Assembly: GCA_016719535.1 (NCBI GenBank) | Contig: JADJYX010000026.1 | Location: 62,001 to 126,000 of the forward strand | Direction: 5' to 3' | Origin: Rubrivivax sp. | Lineage (GTDB): Bacteria; Pseudomonadota; Gammaproteobacteria; Burkholderiales; Burkholderiaceae_C | DNA length: 64,000 nucleotides | Shown here: one piece after another, positions 1-8,729 of the stretch | Layout of the letters: the number at the start of each line of letters is the position of its first letter | Numbering within the stretch: position 1 is the stretch's first letter | Position numbers and translations under genes: made by a program | The notes under the pieces: model-generated | Told to the model about the DNA's origin: nothing | The model's database searches: none | The model's input: the letters and a program-made list of their open reading frames with translations, nothing else

Positions 1-920
1 CGACGGAAGGCGAGCACGCAGACGACGAAGATCACGCCCTGCACGACGGTGACCCAGGCACCGAGCTGCGCCAGATAGTTCTGCATCGTGATGATGACCG
101 CCGCGCCGACCACCGGGCCGAAGACGGTGCCCATGCCGCCGAGCAGCGTCATCAGCACGACCTCGCCGGACATCGACCAGTGCACGTCGGTCAGCGACGC
201 CAGCTGAAAGACGATGGCCTTGGTGGCGCCGGCCAGGCCGGCCAGCGTGGCCGACAGCACGAAGGCCAGGTGCTTGAAGCGGTCGGTGTCGTAGCCCAGC
301 GAGATGGCGCGCGGTTCGTTCTCGCGGATGGCCTTGAGCACCTGGCCGAAGGGCGAGTGGATGGCGCGGTAGACGATGCCGAAGCCGACGAGGAAGATCA
401 CCAGCACCACGCCGTACATCGCGTAGGTGTTGTTGAGGTCGAGCAGCCCGAACAGGCTGCCGCGCGGCACGCCCTGGATGCCGTCCTCGCCACCGGTGAA
501 TTTGGCCTGCAGGCTGAAGAAGAAGACCATCTGCGCCAGGGCCAGCGTGATCATCGCGAAATAGATGCCCTGGCGGCGGATGGCCAGCAGCCCGGTCACA
601 TAGCCCAGCACGCCGGCACAGACGGTGCCGAAGAGGATGGCCAGCTCGGGCGTCAGGCCCCACACCTTGGCGGCGTGCGCCGACGCATAGCCGGCCGCGC
701 CGAGAAACATGGCGTGGCCGAAGGACAGCAGGCCGCCGAAGCCGATCAGCAGGTTGAAGGCGCAGGCGAAGAGCGCGAAGCACATCACCTTCATCATGAA
801 CACCGGATAGACCACCGCCGGCGCCACCAGCAGCACGGCCAGCATGACGAGGAAGGCCGTGCGGTGCACGCGGCGCTCGGCGGCGCGGCGCACTTCCGCG
901 GCGTTGGAGGGGGTGCTCAT
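1..920 (-). CDS. livM: Branched-chain amino acid type ABC transporter permease LivM (3' end cut off)
   Basis: Second inner-membrane permease subunit of a LivFGHMK-type (HAAT) importer. The readable part, from the ATG at 920, has many hydrophobic segments and the family motif near residues 70-85 (NLLIGFGGLLSFGHAMFLG), with the cytoplasmic coupling-loop region around ENEPRAISLGYDTDRFKHLAF. The start overlaps the livH stop (ATGA, 917-920), so the two are translationally coupled. The C-terminus lies beyond the window edge. The family is clear; the substrate is not fixed by sequence and could be branched-chain amino acids, aromatic acids or other carboxylates. Confidence 0.95.
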   Translation of the reverse strand, partial: MSTPSNAAEVRRAAERRVHRTAFLVMLAVLLVAPAVVYPVFMMKVMCFALFACAFNLLIGFGGLLSFGHAMFLGAAGYASAHAAKVWGLTPELAILFGTVCAGVLGYVTGLLAIRRQGIYFAMITLALAQMVFFFSLQAKFTGGEDGIQGVPRGSLFGLLDLNNTYAMYGVVLVIFLVGFGIVYRAIHSPFGQVLKAIRENEPRAISLGYDTDRFKHLAFVLSATLAGLAGATKAIVFQLASLTDVHWSMSGEVVLMTLLGGMGTVFGPVVGAAVIITMQNYLAQLGAWVTVVQGVIFVVCVLAFR

Positions 921-1804
921 TTCTGCGTCCCGAACAGGCCGGCCGGACGCACCAGCAGCACGATGGCCATGATGATGAAGATGACGGTGCTCGACGCCTC
1001 GGGGTAGAAGACCTTGGTCAGGCCCTCGATCAGGCCGAGGCCGAAGCCGGTGACGATGGAGCCCAGGATCGAGCCCATGCCGCCGATGACGACCACCGCA
1101 AAGACGACGATGATGAGGTCGGCGCCCATCTGCGGGCTGACCTGGTAGACGGGCGCGGCCATCACGCCGGCCAGCGCGGCCAGGCCGACGCCGAAGCCGT
1201 AGGTGAGGGTGATCATGCGCGGCACGTTGACGCCGAAGGCCTGCACCAGTTGCGGGTTTTCGGTGGCCGCGCGCAGGTAGGCGCCGAGCTTGGTGCGTTC
1301 GATCACGTACCAGGTGGCCAGGCACACCGCGAGCGAGGCGACGATGATCCAGCCGCGGTATTTGGGCAGAAACATGAAGCCCAGGTTGATGCCGCCCTGC
1401 AGCACGTCCGGGATCTGGTAGGGCTGGCCCGAAGAGCCGAATTCGTTGCGGAACAGGCCCTGCAGGATGAGCGCGATGCCGAAGGTCAGCAGCAGGCCGT
1501 AGAGGTGGTCGAGCTTGTAGAGCTTGGACAGCATCAGCCGTTCGATGACGACGCCGGTGGCGCCGACGACGACGGGCACGATGAGCAGCGCCCACCAGTA
1601 GCCGATGCCCAGCTTGGTCAGCAGCAGGTAGGCCGTGAAGGCGCCCAGCATGTACTGCGCGCCATGGGTGAAGTTGATGATGTTCAGCAGCCCGAAGATC
1701 ACCGCCAGCCCGAGCGAGAGCAGGGCATAGAAGGAGCCGTTGATCAGGCCGATCAGCAACTGGCCGAACAAGGCCTGCGTCGGGACGCCGAAGATCTCGG
1801 TCAT
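917..1804 (-). CDS. livH: Branched-chain amino acid type ABC transporter permease LivH
   Basis: First permease subunit of the same importer, about 295 residues. The chosen start is the ATG at 1804 (MTEIFGVPTQALFGQ), which gives the usual LivH length; a longer reading from 1900 would add a proline- and serine-rich extension not seen in the family. The LivH signature LGLAVIFGLLNIINFTHGA lies near residues 25-45, and EAA-loop-like sequence precedes the C-terminal helices. It sits 67 bases downstream of livK and is coupled to livM by a 4-base overlap. Confidence 0.95.
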   Translation of the reverse strand: MTEIFGVPTQALFGQLLIGLINGSFYALLSLGLAVIFGLLNIINFTHGAQYMLGAFTAYLLLTKLGIGYWWALLIVPVVVGATGVVIERLMLSKLYKLDHLYGLLLTFGIALILQGLFRNEFGSSGQPYQIPDVLQGGINLGFMFLPKYRGWIIVASLAVCLATWYVIERTKLGAYLRAATENPQLVQAFGVNVPRMITLTYGFGVGLAALAGVMAAPVYQVSPQMGADLIIVVFAVVVIGGMGSILGSIVTGFGLGLIEGLTKVFYPEASSTVIFIIMAIVLLVRPAGLFGTQK

Positions 1805-1871
1805 GGCACGCGGTGAGGGGATGCGGATGCCCGCGGCGCCGCTGCCGGCGCCGCAGGATGGGCCTGGTGCC

Positions 1872-3086
1872 TTACTTGACCAGCGGACAGTCGCCCGCAT
1901 TCAGCGGCCGGAAGGCCTGGTCGGCGGGGATGGTGGCGCGGATCTTGTAGTAGTCCCACGGCCCCTTCGATTCCGCCGGCTTCTTCACCTCGACCAGGTA
2001 GGCCGGGTGGATCTTGCGGCCGTCGGCACGGATGCTGCCCTTGCCGAACAGCACGTCGTCGGTGGCCATGGCCTTCATCTGCTCGACCACCTTGGTGCCG
2101 GTGTCGGTCTTGGCGGCTTCCACGGCCTTGAGGTAATGCAGCACGGCGCCGTAGACGCCGGCCTGCACCATCGACGGCATCTTGCCGTTGTGGGCGGCGG
2201 CGAAGCGCTTGCTCCAGGCGCGCGTGTTGTCGTTGAGGTCCCAGTAGAAGGACTCGGTGAAGATCAGGCCCTGCGCGGTATTCAGCCCGAGCGAGTGCAC
2301 GTCGTTGATGAACATCAGCATGCCGGCCAGGTTCTGGCCGCTCTTGGTGATGCCGAATTCCGACGCCTGCTTGATCGAGTTGATGGTGTCGCCGCCGGCA
2401 TTGGCCAGCGCGATGACCTTGGCCTTGGACGATTGCGCCTGCAGCAGGAAGGAGCTGAAGTCGTTGCCCGGGAACGGATGCCGCACGCCGCCCAGCACCT
2501 TGCCGCCGGACTTCAGCACGGCGGCCGTGGTGTCGCGCTCGAGCGCGTGGCCGAAGGCATAGTCGGCGGTGAGGAAGAACCAGCTGTCGCCGCCGGTCTT
2601 CACGATCGCGCTGCCGGTGCCGTTGGCCAGCATCCAGGTGTCGTAGGTCCAGTGCACCGTATTCGGGCTGCAGGCCTTGCCGGTGAGGTCCGACGTGGCA
2701 GCGCCGGAATTCAGGAAGACCTTGTTCTTGTCGCGCGTGATCTGGTTGATCGCCAGCGCCACCGACGAGGTCGGTACGTCGACGATGGTGTCGACCTTGT
2801 CGACGTCGTACCAGGTGCGCGCGACGGTGGAGCCGACGTCGGGCTTGTTCTGGTGGTCGGCACCGACCACCTCGACCTTCAGCCCGGCCTTCGAGGTCTT
2901 CTGGAAGTCTTCGACCGCCAGCCTGGCCGCCACCAGCGCGCCGGGGCCGGAGATGTCGGCATACAGGCCGGACATGTCGTTCATGACACCGATCTTGACC
3001 ACGCCGTCGGTGATCTGCGCCTGGGCGGCGCCGGCGGCCACGCCGAAAGCGGCGGCAACCAGGGTCGAGAGGAGTTTTTGCTTCAT
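1872..3086 (-). CDS. livK: ABC transporter periplasmic substrate-binding protein (LivK type)
   Basis: Periplasmic ligand-binding component, 404 residues, type 1 periplasmic-binding (peripla_BP_6) fold. A signal peptide is visible (MKQKLLSTLVAAAFGVAAGA, cleavage expected after AQA near residue 23), followed by the family start ITDGVVKIGVMNDMSGLYAD. The internal SGAATSDLTGKACSPNTVHW and TADYAFGHALERD segments are typical of the aromatic/short-chain carboxylate branch of LivK-like proteins, so a non-amino-acid ligand is possible. The product lies between livF and livH in one minus-strand operon. Confidence 0.93.
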   Translation of the reverse strand: MKQKLLSTLVAAAFGVAAGAAQAQITDGVVKIGVMNDMSGLYADISGPGALVAARLAVEDFQKTSKAGLKVEVVGADHQNKPDVGSTVARTWYDVDKVDTIVDVPTSSVALAINQITRDKNKVFLNSGAATSDLTGKACSPNTVHWTYDTWMLANGTGSAIVKTGGDSWFFLTADYAFGHALERDTTAAVLKSGGKVLGGVRHPFPGNDFSSFLLQAQSSKAKVIALANAGGDTINSIKQASEFGITKSGQNLAGMLMFINDVHSLGLNTAQGLIFTESFYWDLNDNTRAWSKRFAAAHNGKMPSMVQAGVYGAVLHYLKAVEAAKTDTGTKVVEQMKAMATDDVLFGKGSIRADGRKIHPAYLVEVKKPAESKGPWDYYKIRATIPADQAFRPLNAGDCPLVK

Positions 3087-3133
3087 GTCCTGCCTTTCAG
3101 TGGTGAATCACCTGCCCGGCCGCAGCCGGACCC

Positions 3134-3856
3134 TCAAACGCCGAGCACCTCGTGCAGCATGTCCTTGCGCGCTTCCAGTTCGGAAGCGGCAAAGGTCTCG
3201 ATGACACGGCCGTGCTCGATGACGTAGAACCGGTCCGCCAGCGGTGCGGCGAAGCGGAAATTCTGTTCGACCATCACGATGGTCAGCCCCTTGGCGCGCA
3301 GCGTGCGGATCGCGCGGCCCAGCGCCTGCACGATCACCGGCGCCAGGCCCTCGGAGATCTCGTCCAGCAGCAGCAGCCTGGCGCCGGTGCGCAGGATACG
3401 CGCCACCGACAGCATCTGCTGCTCGCCCCCCGACAGGCGGCCACCGGGGCTGTTCCGGCGCTCCTTCAGGTTGGGAAACATGTCGTAGATCTCTTCGATG
3501 CTCATGCCGCCGCTGGCCACCGGCGGCGGCAGCAGCAGGTTTTCCTCGCAGGTCAGGCTGGCGAAGATGCCGCGCTCTTCGGGGCAATAGCCGATGCCCA
3601 GGTGCGCGATCTTGTGCGTCGACAGGTCGACGGCCTGCGTGCCGTTGATCATGATCGAGCCGGTGCGCCGGCCCACCAGGCCGAGCACGGCCTTCAGCGT
3701 GGTGGTGCGGCCGGCGCCATTGCGCCCCAGCAGCGTCACCACCTCGCCCTTGTTCACCGTCAGGTCGATGCCGTGCAGGATGTGCGACTCGCCATACCAG
3801 GCATGCACATCGGTCAGGCGCAGCAGTTCCACGCCGGAAGCCGTCGACTCAGCCAT
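3134..3856 (-). CDS. livF: ABC transporter ATP-binding protein LivF with Arg in Walker A
   Basis: Cytoplasmic ATPase subunit, 240 residues. Visible motifs are Walker A near residues 43-50 (GRNGAGRT), ABC signature LSGGEQQMLSVARIL, Walker B LLLLDEISEGLAP and the H-loop region IVMVEQNFRFA, where the switch position is Gln. The Walker A lysine is replaced by arginine (codon CGC near 3710); the partner LivG keeps its lysine. I recall similar arginine variants among LivF homologues, so this may be a lineage trait rather than damage, but I cannot check it. The start ATG overlaps the livG stop by 8 bases. Confidence 0.93.
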   Translation of the reverse strand: MAESTASGVELLRLTDVHAWYGESHILHGIDLTVNKGEVVTLLGRNGAGRTTTLKAVLGLVGRRTGSIMINGTQAVDLSTHKIAHLGIGYCPEERGIFASLTCEENLLLPPPVASGGMSIEEIYDMFPNLKERRNSPGGRLSGGEQQMLSVARILRTGARLLLLDEISEGLAPVIVQALGRAIRTLRAKGLTIVMVEQNFRFAAPLADRFYVIEHGRVIETFAASELEARKDMLHEVLGV

Positions 3857-4625
3857 GGGCGCCCTGCAGTTCGATGTCTTCGCTGCCCATGTAGGCCTGC
3901 AGCACCTGAGGGTCCTGCGACACCCTGGCGTAGGGGCCCTCGGCGATCACCGCGCCGCGCGCCAGCACGGTGATGGTGTCGGCGATGCTGGAAACGACAT
4001 TCATGTTGTGCTCGACCATCAGCACGGTGCGGTTGGCCGCCACCTTCTTGATCAGCTGGGTGACCAGCTCGACGTCCTCGTGGCCCATGCCCTGCGTCGG
4101 TTCGTCGAGCAGCATCATCTTCGGGTCCATCGCCAGCGTGGTGGCGATCTCCAGCGCCCGCTTGCGGCCATAGGGCAGCTCGACGGTGATCACGTCGGCG
4201 AGTTCGCGCAGGCCCACGGTGTCCAGCAGTTCGAGCGCGCGGTCGTTGAGCTGGTCGAGCATCCGCTCCGAGCGCCAGAAATGGAACGACACCCCCAGCT
4301 GATGCTGCAGCGCCACGCGCACGTTTTCCATCACCGTCAGGTGCGGGAAGGTGGCCGAGATCTGGAACGAGCGGATGACGCCGCGGCGCGCAATCTGCGC
4401 CGGCTTCTCCTTCGTGATGTCCGCGCCCTCGAACAGGATCTGGCCGCGCGTGGGCACCAGGAATTTGGTCAGCAGGTTGAAGCAGGTGGTCTTGCCGGCG
4501 CCATTGGGGCCGATCAGCGCGTGGATGTCACCGCGCCGCACCTTCAGGTCGACGCCCGCGACGGCGACGAAGCCCTTGAACTCCTTGACCAGACCGCGGG
4601 TCTCGAGAATCACATCGCCGGACAT
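3849..4625 (-). CDS. livG: ABC transporter ATP-binding protein LivG
   Basis: Larger ATPase subunit of the importer, 258 residues. It has an intact Walker A (GPNGAGKTT, residues about 40-48), the extended LivG insert around VRVALQHQLGVSFHFW, a degenerate signature (LPYGRKRALEIATTL, the LivG form of LSGGQ), Walker B MMLLDEPTQGM and switch histidine LMVEHNMNVV. It is the first gene of the minus-strand operon livG-livF-livK-livH-livM. The promoter should lie in 4626-4761, shared with the divergent CoA ligase gene; I do not see a clear sigma70 site there. Confidence 0.95.
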   Translation of the reverse strand: MSGDVILETRGLVKEFKGFVAVAGVDLKVRRGDIHALIGPNGAGKTTCFNLLTKFLVPTRGQILFEGADITKEKPAQIARRGVIRSFQISATFPHLTVMENVRVALQHQLGVSFHFWRSERMLDQLNDRALELLDTVGLRELADVITVELPYGRKRALEIATTLAMDPKMMLLDEPTQGMGHEDVELVTQLIKKVAANRTVLMVEHNMNVVSSIADTITVLARGAVIAEGPYARVSQDPQVLQAYMGSEDIELQGAHG

Positions 4626-4761
4626 CGTGGAGCAGGGGCCTTGGTTCGCCGGGAGGGGCGCAGGGTGGATCGACGGGCGCGATTATTCGGGCTGCGCGGC
4701 ACCCGGCACGCCCGGGTTTGTGCTTACGCGCAACTGCCTAGCTGTGCCAAGATCCGAGGCC

Positions 4762-6396
4762 ATGAGCATCTACGACCAGCACCTCGACCGCAACGCCGCC
4801 AATCACGTGGCGCTGAGCCCGGTCAGCTTCGTCGAACGCAGCGCCGAGGTCTTCGGCGACCTGCCGGCCGTCGTGCACGGCGCGCGCCGCTATACCTGGG
4901 CGCAGGTGCGCGAACGCTCGGCGCGGCTGGCCGCCGCGCTGCTCGCGCTGGGGGTGCGCCGTGGCAGCACGGTCAGCGTGATGCTGCCCAACACGCCCGA
5001 GATGGTCGAGGCGCACTACGCCGTGCCGGCACTGGGCGCAGTGCTCAATACCCTCAATACGCGGCTGGATGCCCCGCTGCTGGCCTGGCAGATGAACCAC
5101 TGCCAGGCCGGCGTGCTGATCACCGACCGCGAGTTTGCGCCGCTGATGGCCGACGCCGTGGCGCGGCTGCGCCAGCAGCACGGCGTGGCGATCAAGGTCA
5201 TCGACGTCTGCGACAGCGAATACGGCGGCCCCGGCGAGCGCATCGGCGAGCACGAATACGAGGCCCTGCTGGCCGCGCATGCGCCGCTGGCGCGGCTGCA
5301 GGGCCCGGCCGACGAGTGGGATGCCATCGCCGTCAGCTATACCAGCGGCACCACCGGCGACCCCAAGGGCGTGGTCACGCACCACCGCGGTGCCTACCTG
5401 AATGCGGTGTGCAACGCGGCCACCTGGACGATGCCGCACTTCCCGAAATACCTGTGGACGCTGCCGATGTTCCACTGCAACGGCTGGTGCTTCCCGTGGA
5501 CGGTGGCCATGCTGGGCGGCACCCATGTCTGCCTGCGGCGCGTGGAAGCCAGGGCGATCCTGGATGCGATGCGCGCGCATGGCGTCGACCATTACTGCGC
5601 CGCGCCCATCGTGCACAACCTGTTGATCAACGCGCCGGCCGAGTGGCGCGAAGGCATCGGCCAGCAGGTGCGCGGCATGGTCGCCGGCGCCGCACCACCG
5701 GCGGCCATGATCGAAGGCATGGCGAAGATCGGCTTCGACATCACCCATGTCTACGGCCTGACCGAGGTCTACGGCCCGGCCGCGGTGGCCGTCAAGCGGC
5801 CATCCTGGGCCGCGCAGGACCTGTCCGAGCAGACGCGGCTCAACGGCCGCCAGGGTGTGCGCTACATGCTGCAGGAGGGCATGACGGTGCTGCACCCCGA
5901 GACGCTGCAGGAGGTTCCAGCCGACGGCCAGACCATGGGCGAGATCATGTTCCGCGGCAACATCGTGATGAAGGGCTACCTGAAAAACCCGTCGGCCACC
6001 GACATGGCCTTTGCCGGCGGCTGGTTTCACACCGGCGACCTGGCGGTGCTGGAGAGCGACCGCTACGTCAAGATCAAGGACCGCAGCAAGGACATCATCA
6101 TCAGCGGCGGCGAGAACATCAGCTCGATCGAGGTCGAGGATGCGCTCTATCGCCACCCGGCCGTGCTGGCCTGCGCGGTGGTCGCCCGACCCGACCCGAA
6201 ATGGGGTGAATCGCCGGTGGCCTATGTCGAGACCAAGCCCGACAGCCCCGTGACCGCCGAGGAACTGATCGCCCACTGCAAGGCCCTGCTGGCCGGCTAC
6301 AAGGTGCCCAAGGAGATCCGATTCGAGCCGATCCCCAAGACGAGCACGGGCAAGATCCAGAAATTCCAGCTGCGCGAGCGGGTGACCAGGGGCTGA
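4762..6396 (+). CDS. Acyl-CoA synthetase, AMP-binding family (DmdB/FadD-like)
   Basis: Adenylate-forming ligase, 544 residues, activating a carboxylic or fatty acid to its CoA thioester. The ATG at 4762 (MSIYDQHLDRNAANHVALSP) gives the usual length of medium-chain acyl-CoA / 3-methylmercaptopropionyl-CoA ligase homologues. Motifs: phosphate loop SYTSGTTGDPKGVVTHHRG near residue 190, aromatic acid-binding region HVYGLTEVYGP, GWFHTGDLAVLE, the hinge DRSKDIIISGGENISS and the catalytic C-terminal lysine in PKTSTGKIQKFQLRE. It is divergent from the liv operon, suggesting that the imported substrate might be a carboxylate activated here. The exact substrate is not predictable. Confidence 0.9.
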   Translation: MSIYDQHLDRNAANHVALSPVSFVERSAEVFGDLPAVVHGARRYTWAQVRERSARLAAALLALGVRRGSTVSVMLPNTPEMVEAHYAVPALGAVLNTLNTRLDAPLLAWQMNHCQAGVLITDREFAPLMADAVARLRQQHGVAIKVIDVCDSEYGGPGERIGEHEYEALLAAHAPLARLQGPADEWDAIAVSYTSGTTGDPKGVVTHHRGAYLNAVCNAATWTMPHFPKYLWTLPMFHCNGWCFPWTVAMLGGTHVCLRRVEARAILDAMRAHGVDHYCAAPIVHNLLINAPAEWREGIGQQVRGMVAGAAPPAAMIEGMAKIGFDITHVYGLTEVYGPAAVAVKRPSWAAQDLSEQTRLNGRQGVRYMLQEGMTVLHPETLQEVPADGQTMGEIMFRGNIVMKGYLKNPSATDMAFAGGWFHTGDLAVLESDRYVKIKDRSKDIIISGGENISSIEVEDALYRHPAVLACAVVARPDPKWGESPVAYVETKPDSPVTAEELIAHCKALLAGYKVPKEIRFEPIPKTSTGKIQKFQLRERVTRG

Positions 6397-6655
6397 GCGA
6401 ACACCTCGACCGGGGTCGGCCAGGGTGTGCAGCACGCGGTCGGGTGACCAGGCTGTCGGCGATGCCGTCGGGTCCGTCCTGACTGAAGGCGCCGAGGTCG
6501 ATGCCCTTGGGCCGGTAGCGGTACCGACATGCGGGCCCGGTCGCATCATCGAAGCGGGCGACGCCTTGGAAATCGCCGAGCAGACAGCGGCCTGGCGCGA
6601 AGTTCGCGCGGCCATCACGACAAGCCTTACTGCACACCGCCCCTCCGGTTGATCC

Positions 6656-7573
6656 GTGGCCGCATTGCCTGAGTTGCCTGCCGACCCTGGCGTCGCCGAC
6701 TTCGACGCGCTGCAGGAAGACCCTGCGCGCTGGATCGGCGTGGTCGCGGCGCTTGGCGCTCGCTACTCCCGCGCGCCAGCAGTGCCGGCCGGCGAAGGCA
6801 CGGTGCTGGTGGCGCTGCTGGGCCGCGAGTTGGTGCTCAAGCTCTACCCACCCTTCCTGCACGACCACTTTGCGTTCGAGCGCGCGATGCTCGCTCACCT
6901 GCAGGGCCGGCTTTCGCTGGCCACGCCGCACCTGGTGGACAGCGCCGAGCACGCCGGCTGGCGCTACCTGGTGATGACGCAGCTGCCGGGCACGCCGCTC
7001 GATCGTGTCTGGCCCACGCTGCGGCAGAACGAACGTTGCGCGGTGCTGCGCACGATCGGCCGCCTGTCAGCCGAGGTGCATGCACTGCCGCTGGGGCCGA
7101 TGCCGGCGCTGGCGCCGGGCTGGGCCGACTTTCTGCAGGGCCAGCGCGAGCGCTGCCATGGGCGCCAGCAGCGCACCGGCCTGCCGACGCAACTGCTGGC
7201 GCAACTGGGCTCCTTCCTGCAGGGCCCCGTGCCCGAGGGCCCGGACGTGATCCTGACCGGCGAGTACACGCCCTTCAACCTGCTGCACCTGGGCAGCGGG
7301 TTGTCGGGCATGTTCGACTTCGGCGACGGCCTCGTCGGCCCGCGCGCGTACGACTGGCTGGGCCCGCTGTGTTTCCTGGCCGCGGGTGACGCGTCGCGCG
7401 TCGACGCGCTTTTCGACGGCTACCATGGTCGCCCCTTCGACCGTGGCCGGCGTGAAGCCTTGCTGCGGCTGCTGCTGTTGCACCGCTACAGCAACCTCCA
7501 GGCGCAGATCGCCGTGCCCGGCTGGCAGGCCGCGCCCGACTTCGCCTCGCTGGCCACCCTGATCTGGCCCTGA
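6656..7573 (+). CDS. Aminoglycoside phosphotransferase (APH)-fold protein with altered catalytic loop
   Basis: 305 residues from a GTG at 6656; no good alternative ATG precedes the kinase fold and the ribosome-binding site is weak. The N-lobe region has ELVLKLYPPFLHDHFAFERAM, where the lysine resembles the ATP-binding Lys, and the C-lobe has LSAEVHALPLGPMP, typical of APH/choline-kinase-like proteins. The expected Brenner motif HGDxxxxN reads TGEYTPFNLL, so the catalytic Asp position is Glu and the His is absent; the metal-binding DFG/IDW region reads MFDFGDGLVG. It may be an active variant or a pseudokinase. It stands alone on its strand between two acyl-CoA genes, with no resistance context. 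Confidence 0.7.
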   Translation: MAALPELPADPGVADFDALQEDPARWIGVVAALGARYSRAPAVPAGEGTVLVALLGRELVLKLYPPFLHDHFAFERAMLAHLQGRLSLATPHLVDSAEHAGWRYLVMTQLPGTPLDRVWPTLRQNERCAVLRTIGRLSAEVHALPLGPMPALAPGWADFLQGQRERCHGRQQRTGLPTQLLAQLGSFLQGPVPEGPDVILTGEYTPFNLLHLGSGLSGMFDFGDGLVGPRAYDWLGPLCFLAAGDASRVDALFDGYHGRPFDRGRREALLRLLLLHRYSNLQAQIAVPGWQAAPDFASLATLIWP

Positions 7574-7897
7574 CACGATGCCGCCGCAACATGAGTCTGA
7601 CGCCGGCCGATCGTTCAAATGGGATCGCTCGCTGGCCTGTCTTGTCGGCGCCGAAATGACCGGTCTTGCGGACGCTCGCCCGGCAGCCGGATTCCGATGC
7701 TGGTCGTCCGCGCGCTCGACGCAGCACCATCGCAGCACGAACGCTGCGACCCGCCAGGTCCGCAGCCCCGGACGGCGCGACGTCGACACGGCCCGGCATC
7801 GGCAAGCCTGCCGGCACGCCAGCGGGCAGGCTCGACGGCCGCCGAGGCAGGCTACGATCCCGTCTCCACTTGCGAACCGAATGCGCCGGAGACCCGA
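7574..7897 (+). other. Intergenic stretch before the enoyl-CoA hydratase gene
   Basis: 324 bases without a convincing gene. Open frames cross it on both strands, but their predicted proteins are arginine-, serine- and histidine-rich and match no family I know. A weak promoter-like pair (TCGACG at 7832, TACGAT at 7853) lies about 40 bases before the next start. It could be a decayed gene; nothing firmer is visible. Confidence 0.35.
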
Positions 7898-8677
7898 ATG
7901 AACGACGAACCGCTGCTGCTGAAGACCCAGGACGCCCGCGGCGTCGTCACGCTGACGCTGAACCGGCCGGGTGCCTTCAATTCGCTGTCCGAAGCCATGC
8001 TGAGCGCGCTGCAGCAGGCGCTGGATGCCGTCGCCAGCGATGCGCAGGCGAGGGTGGTGGTGATTGCCGGCGCCGGCAAGGCCTTCTGCGCCGGCCATGA
8101 CCTGAAGGAGATGCGCGCCGAGCCCTCGCTGGACTACTACCGGCGGCTGTTCGCGCAATGCGCACGGATGATGCTGGCGATCCAGCGCCTGCCGCTGCCG
8201 GTGATCGCCCGCGTGCACGGCATCGCCACCGCGGCCGGCTGCCAGCTGGTGGCGATGTGCGACCTGGCGGTAGCTGCCAGCGATGCGCGATTTGCAGTCA
8301 GCGGCGTCAACCTGGGGCTGTTCTGCAGCACGCCCAGCGTCGCGCTCTCTCGCAACCTGTCGCGCAAGCACGCCTTCGAGATGCTGGTCACCGGCGAATT
8401 CATCGGCGCCGACGAGGCGCGGGCCAAGGGGCTGGTCAACCGCGTGGCGCCGGCCGATCAGCTCGACGCCGAGGTCGAGCGCCTGGTGGCGAGCATCGTC
8501 GCCAAGCCGAAGGTTGCGGTCGCGGCCGGCAAGGGCCTGTTCTACCGCCAGCTGGAAGAAGGCATCGCCGCCGCCTACGACGATGCCGGCCAGACCATGG
8601 CCTGCAACATGATGGACGAGGCGGCGCTCGAAGGCGTGCAGGCCTTCATCGACAAGCGCAAGCCGAACTGGGGCTGA
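7898..8677 (+). CDS. Enoyl-CoA hydratase/isomerase family protein (crotonase fold)
   Basis: 259 residues from the ATG at 7898; a longer reading adds a low-complexity arginine-rich extension. The crotonase fold is clear: LTLNRPGAFNSLSEAMLSAL at the N-terminus, the first oxyanion-hole motif AFCAGHDLKEMRAEPS near residue 65, the second oxyanion region VHGIATAAGCQLVAMCDLAVA, and AVSGVNLGLFCSTP. It resembles the ECHDC3 / enoyl-CoA hydratase subgroup: one of the two usual catalytic glutamates is not at its standard place (VNLGLFCSTP instead of PExxxG). The reaction may therefore differ from plain hydration. It is convergent with the ETF-QO gene. Confidence 0.9.
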   Translation: MNDEPLLLKTQDARGVVTLTLNRPGAFNSLSEAMLSALQQALDAVASDAQARVVVIAGAGKAFCAGHDLKEMRAEPSLDYYRRLFAQCARMMLAIQRLPLPVIARVHGIATAAGCQLVAMCDLAVAASDARFAVSGVNLGLFCSTPSVALSRNLSRKHAFEMLVTGEFIGADEARAKGLVNRVAPADQLDAEVERLVASIVAKPKVAVAAGKGLFYRQLEEGIAAAYDDAGQTMACNMMDEAALEGVQAFIDKRKPNWG

Positions 8678-8729
8678 CGAGCCGCCTCACATGCCCGCTG
8701 TTTCAGTCGGGCGGGCCTGCTCGCTGCGC

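Noticed and set aside
3594..6209. An 871-residue plus-strand frame across livF, livG and the CoA ligase
   Set aside because: It lies antisense to livF/livG and out of frame with the ligase; the composition is His/Arg/Ala-rich and no domain is seen. GC-rich DNA has many such stop-free shadows.
6397..6655. Decayed transposase or gene between the CoA ligase and the APH-like gene
   Set aside because: Both strands are open for over 200 bases, but neither translation matches a transposase or any other family I know.
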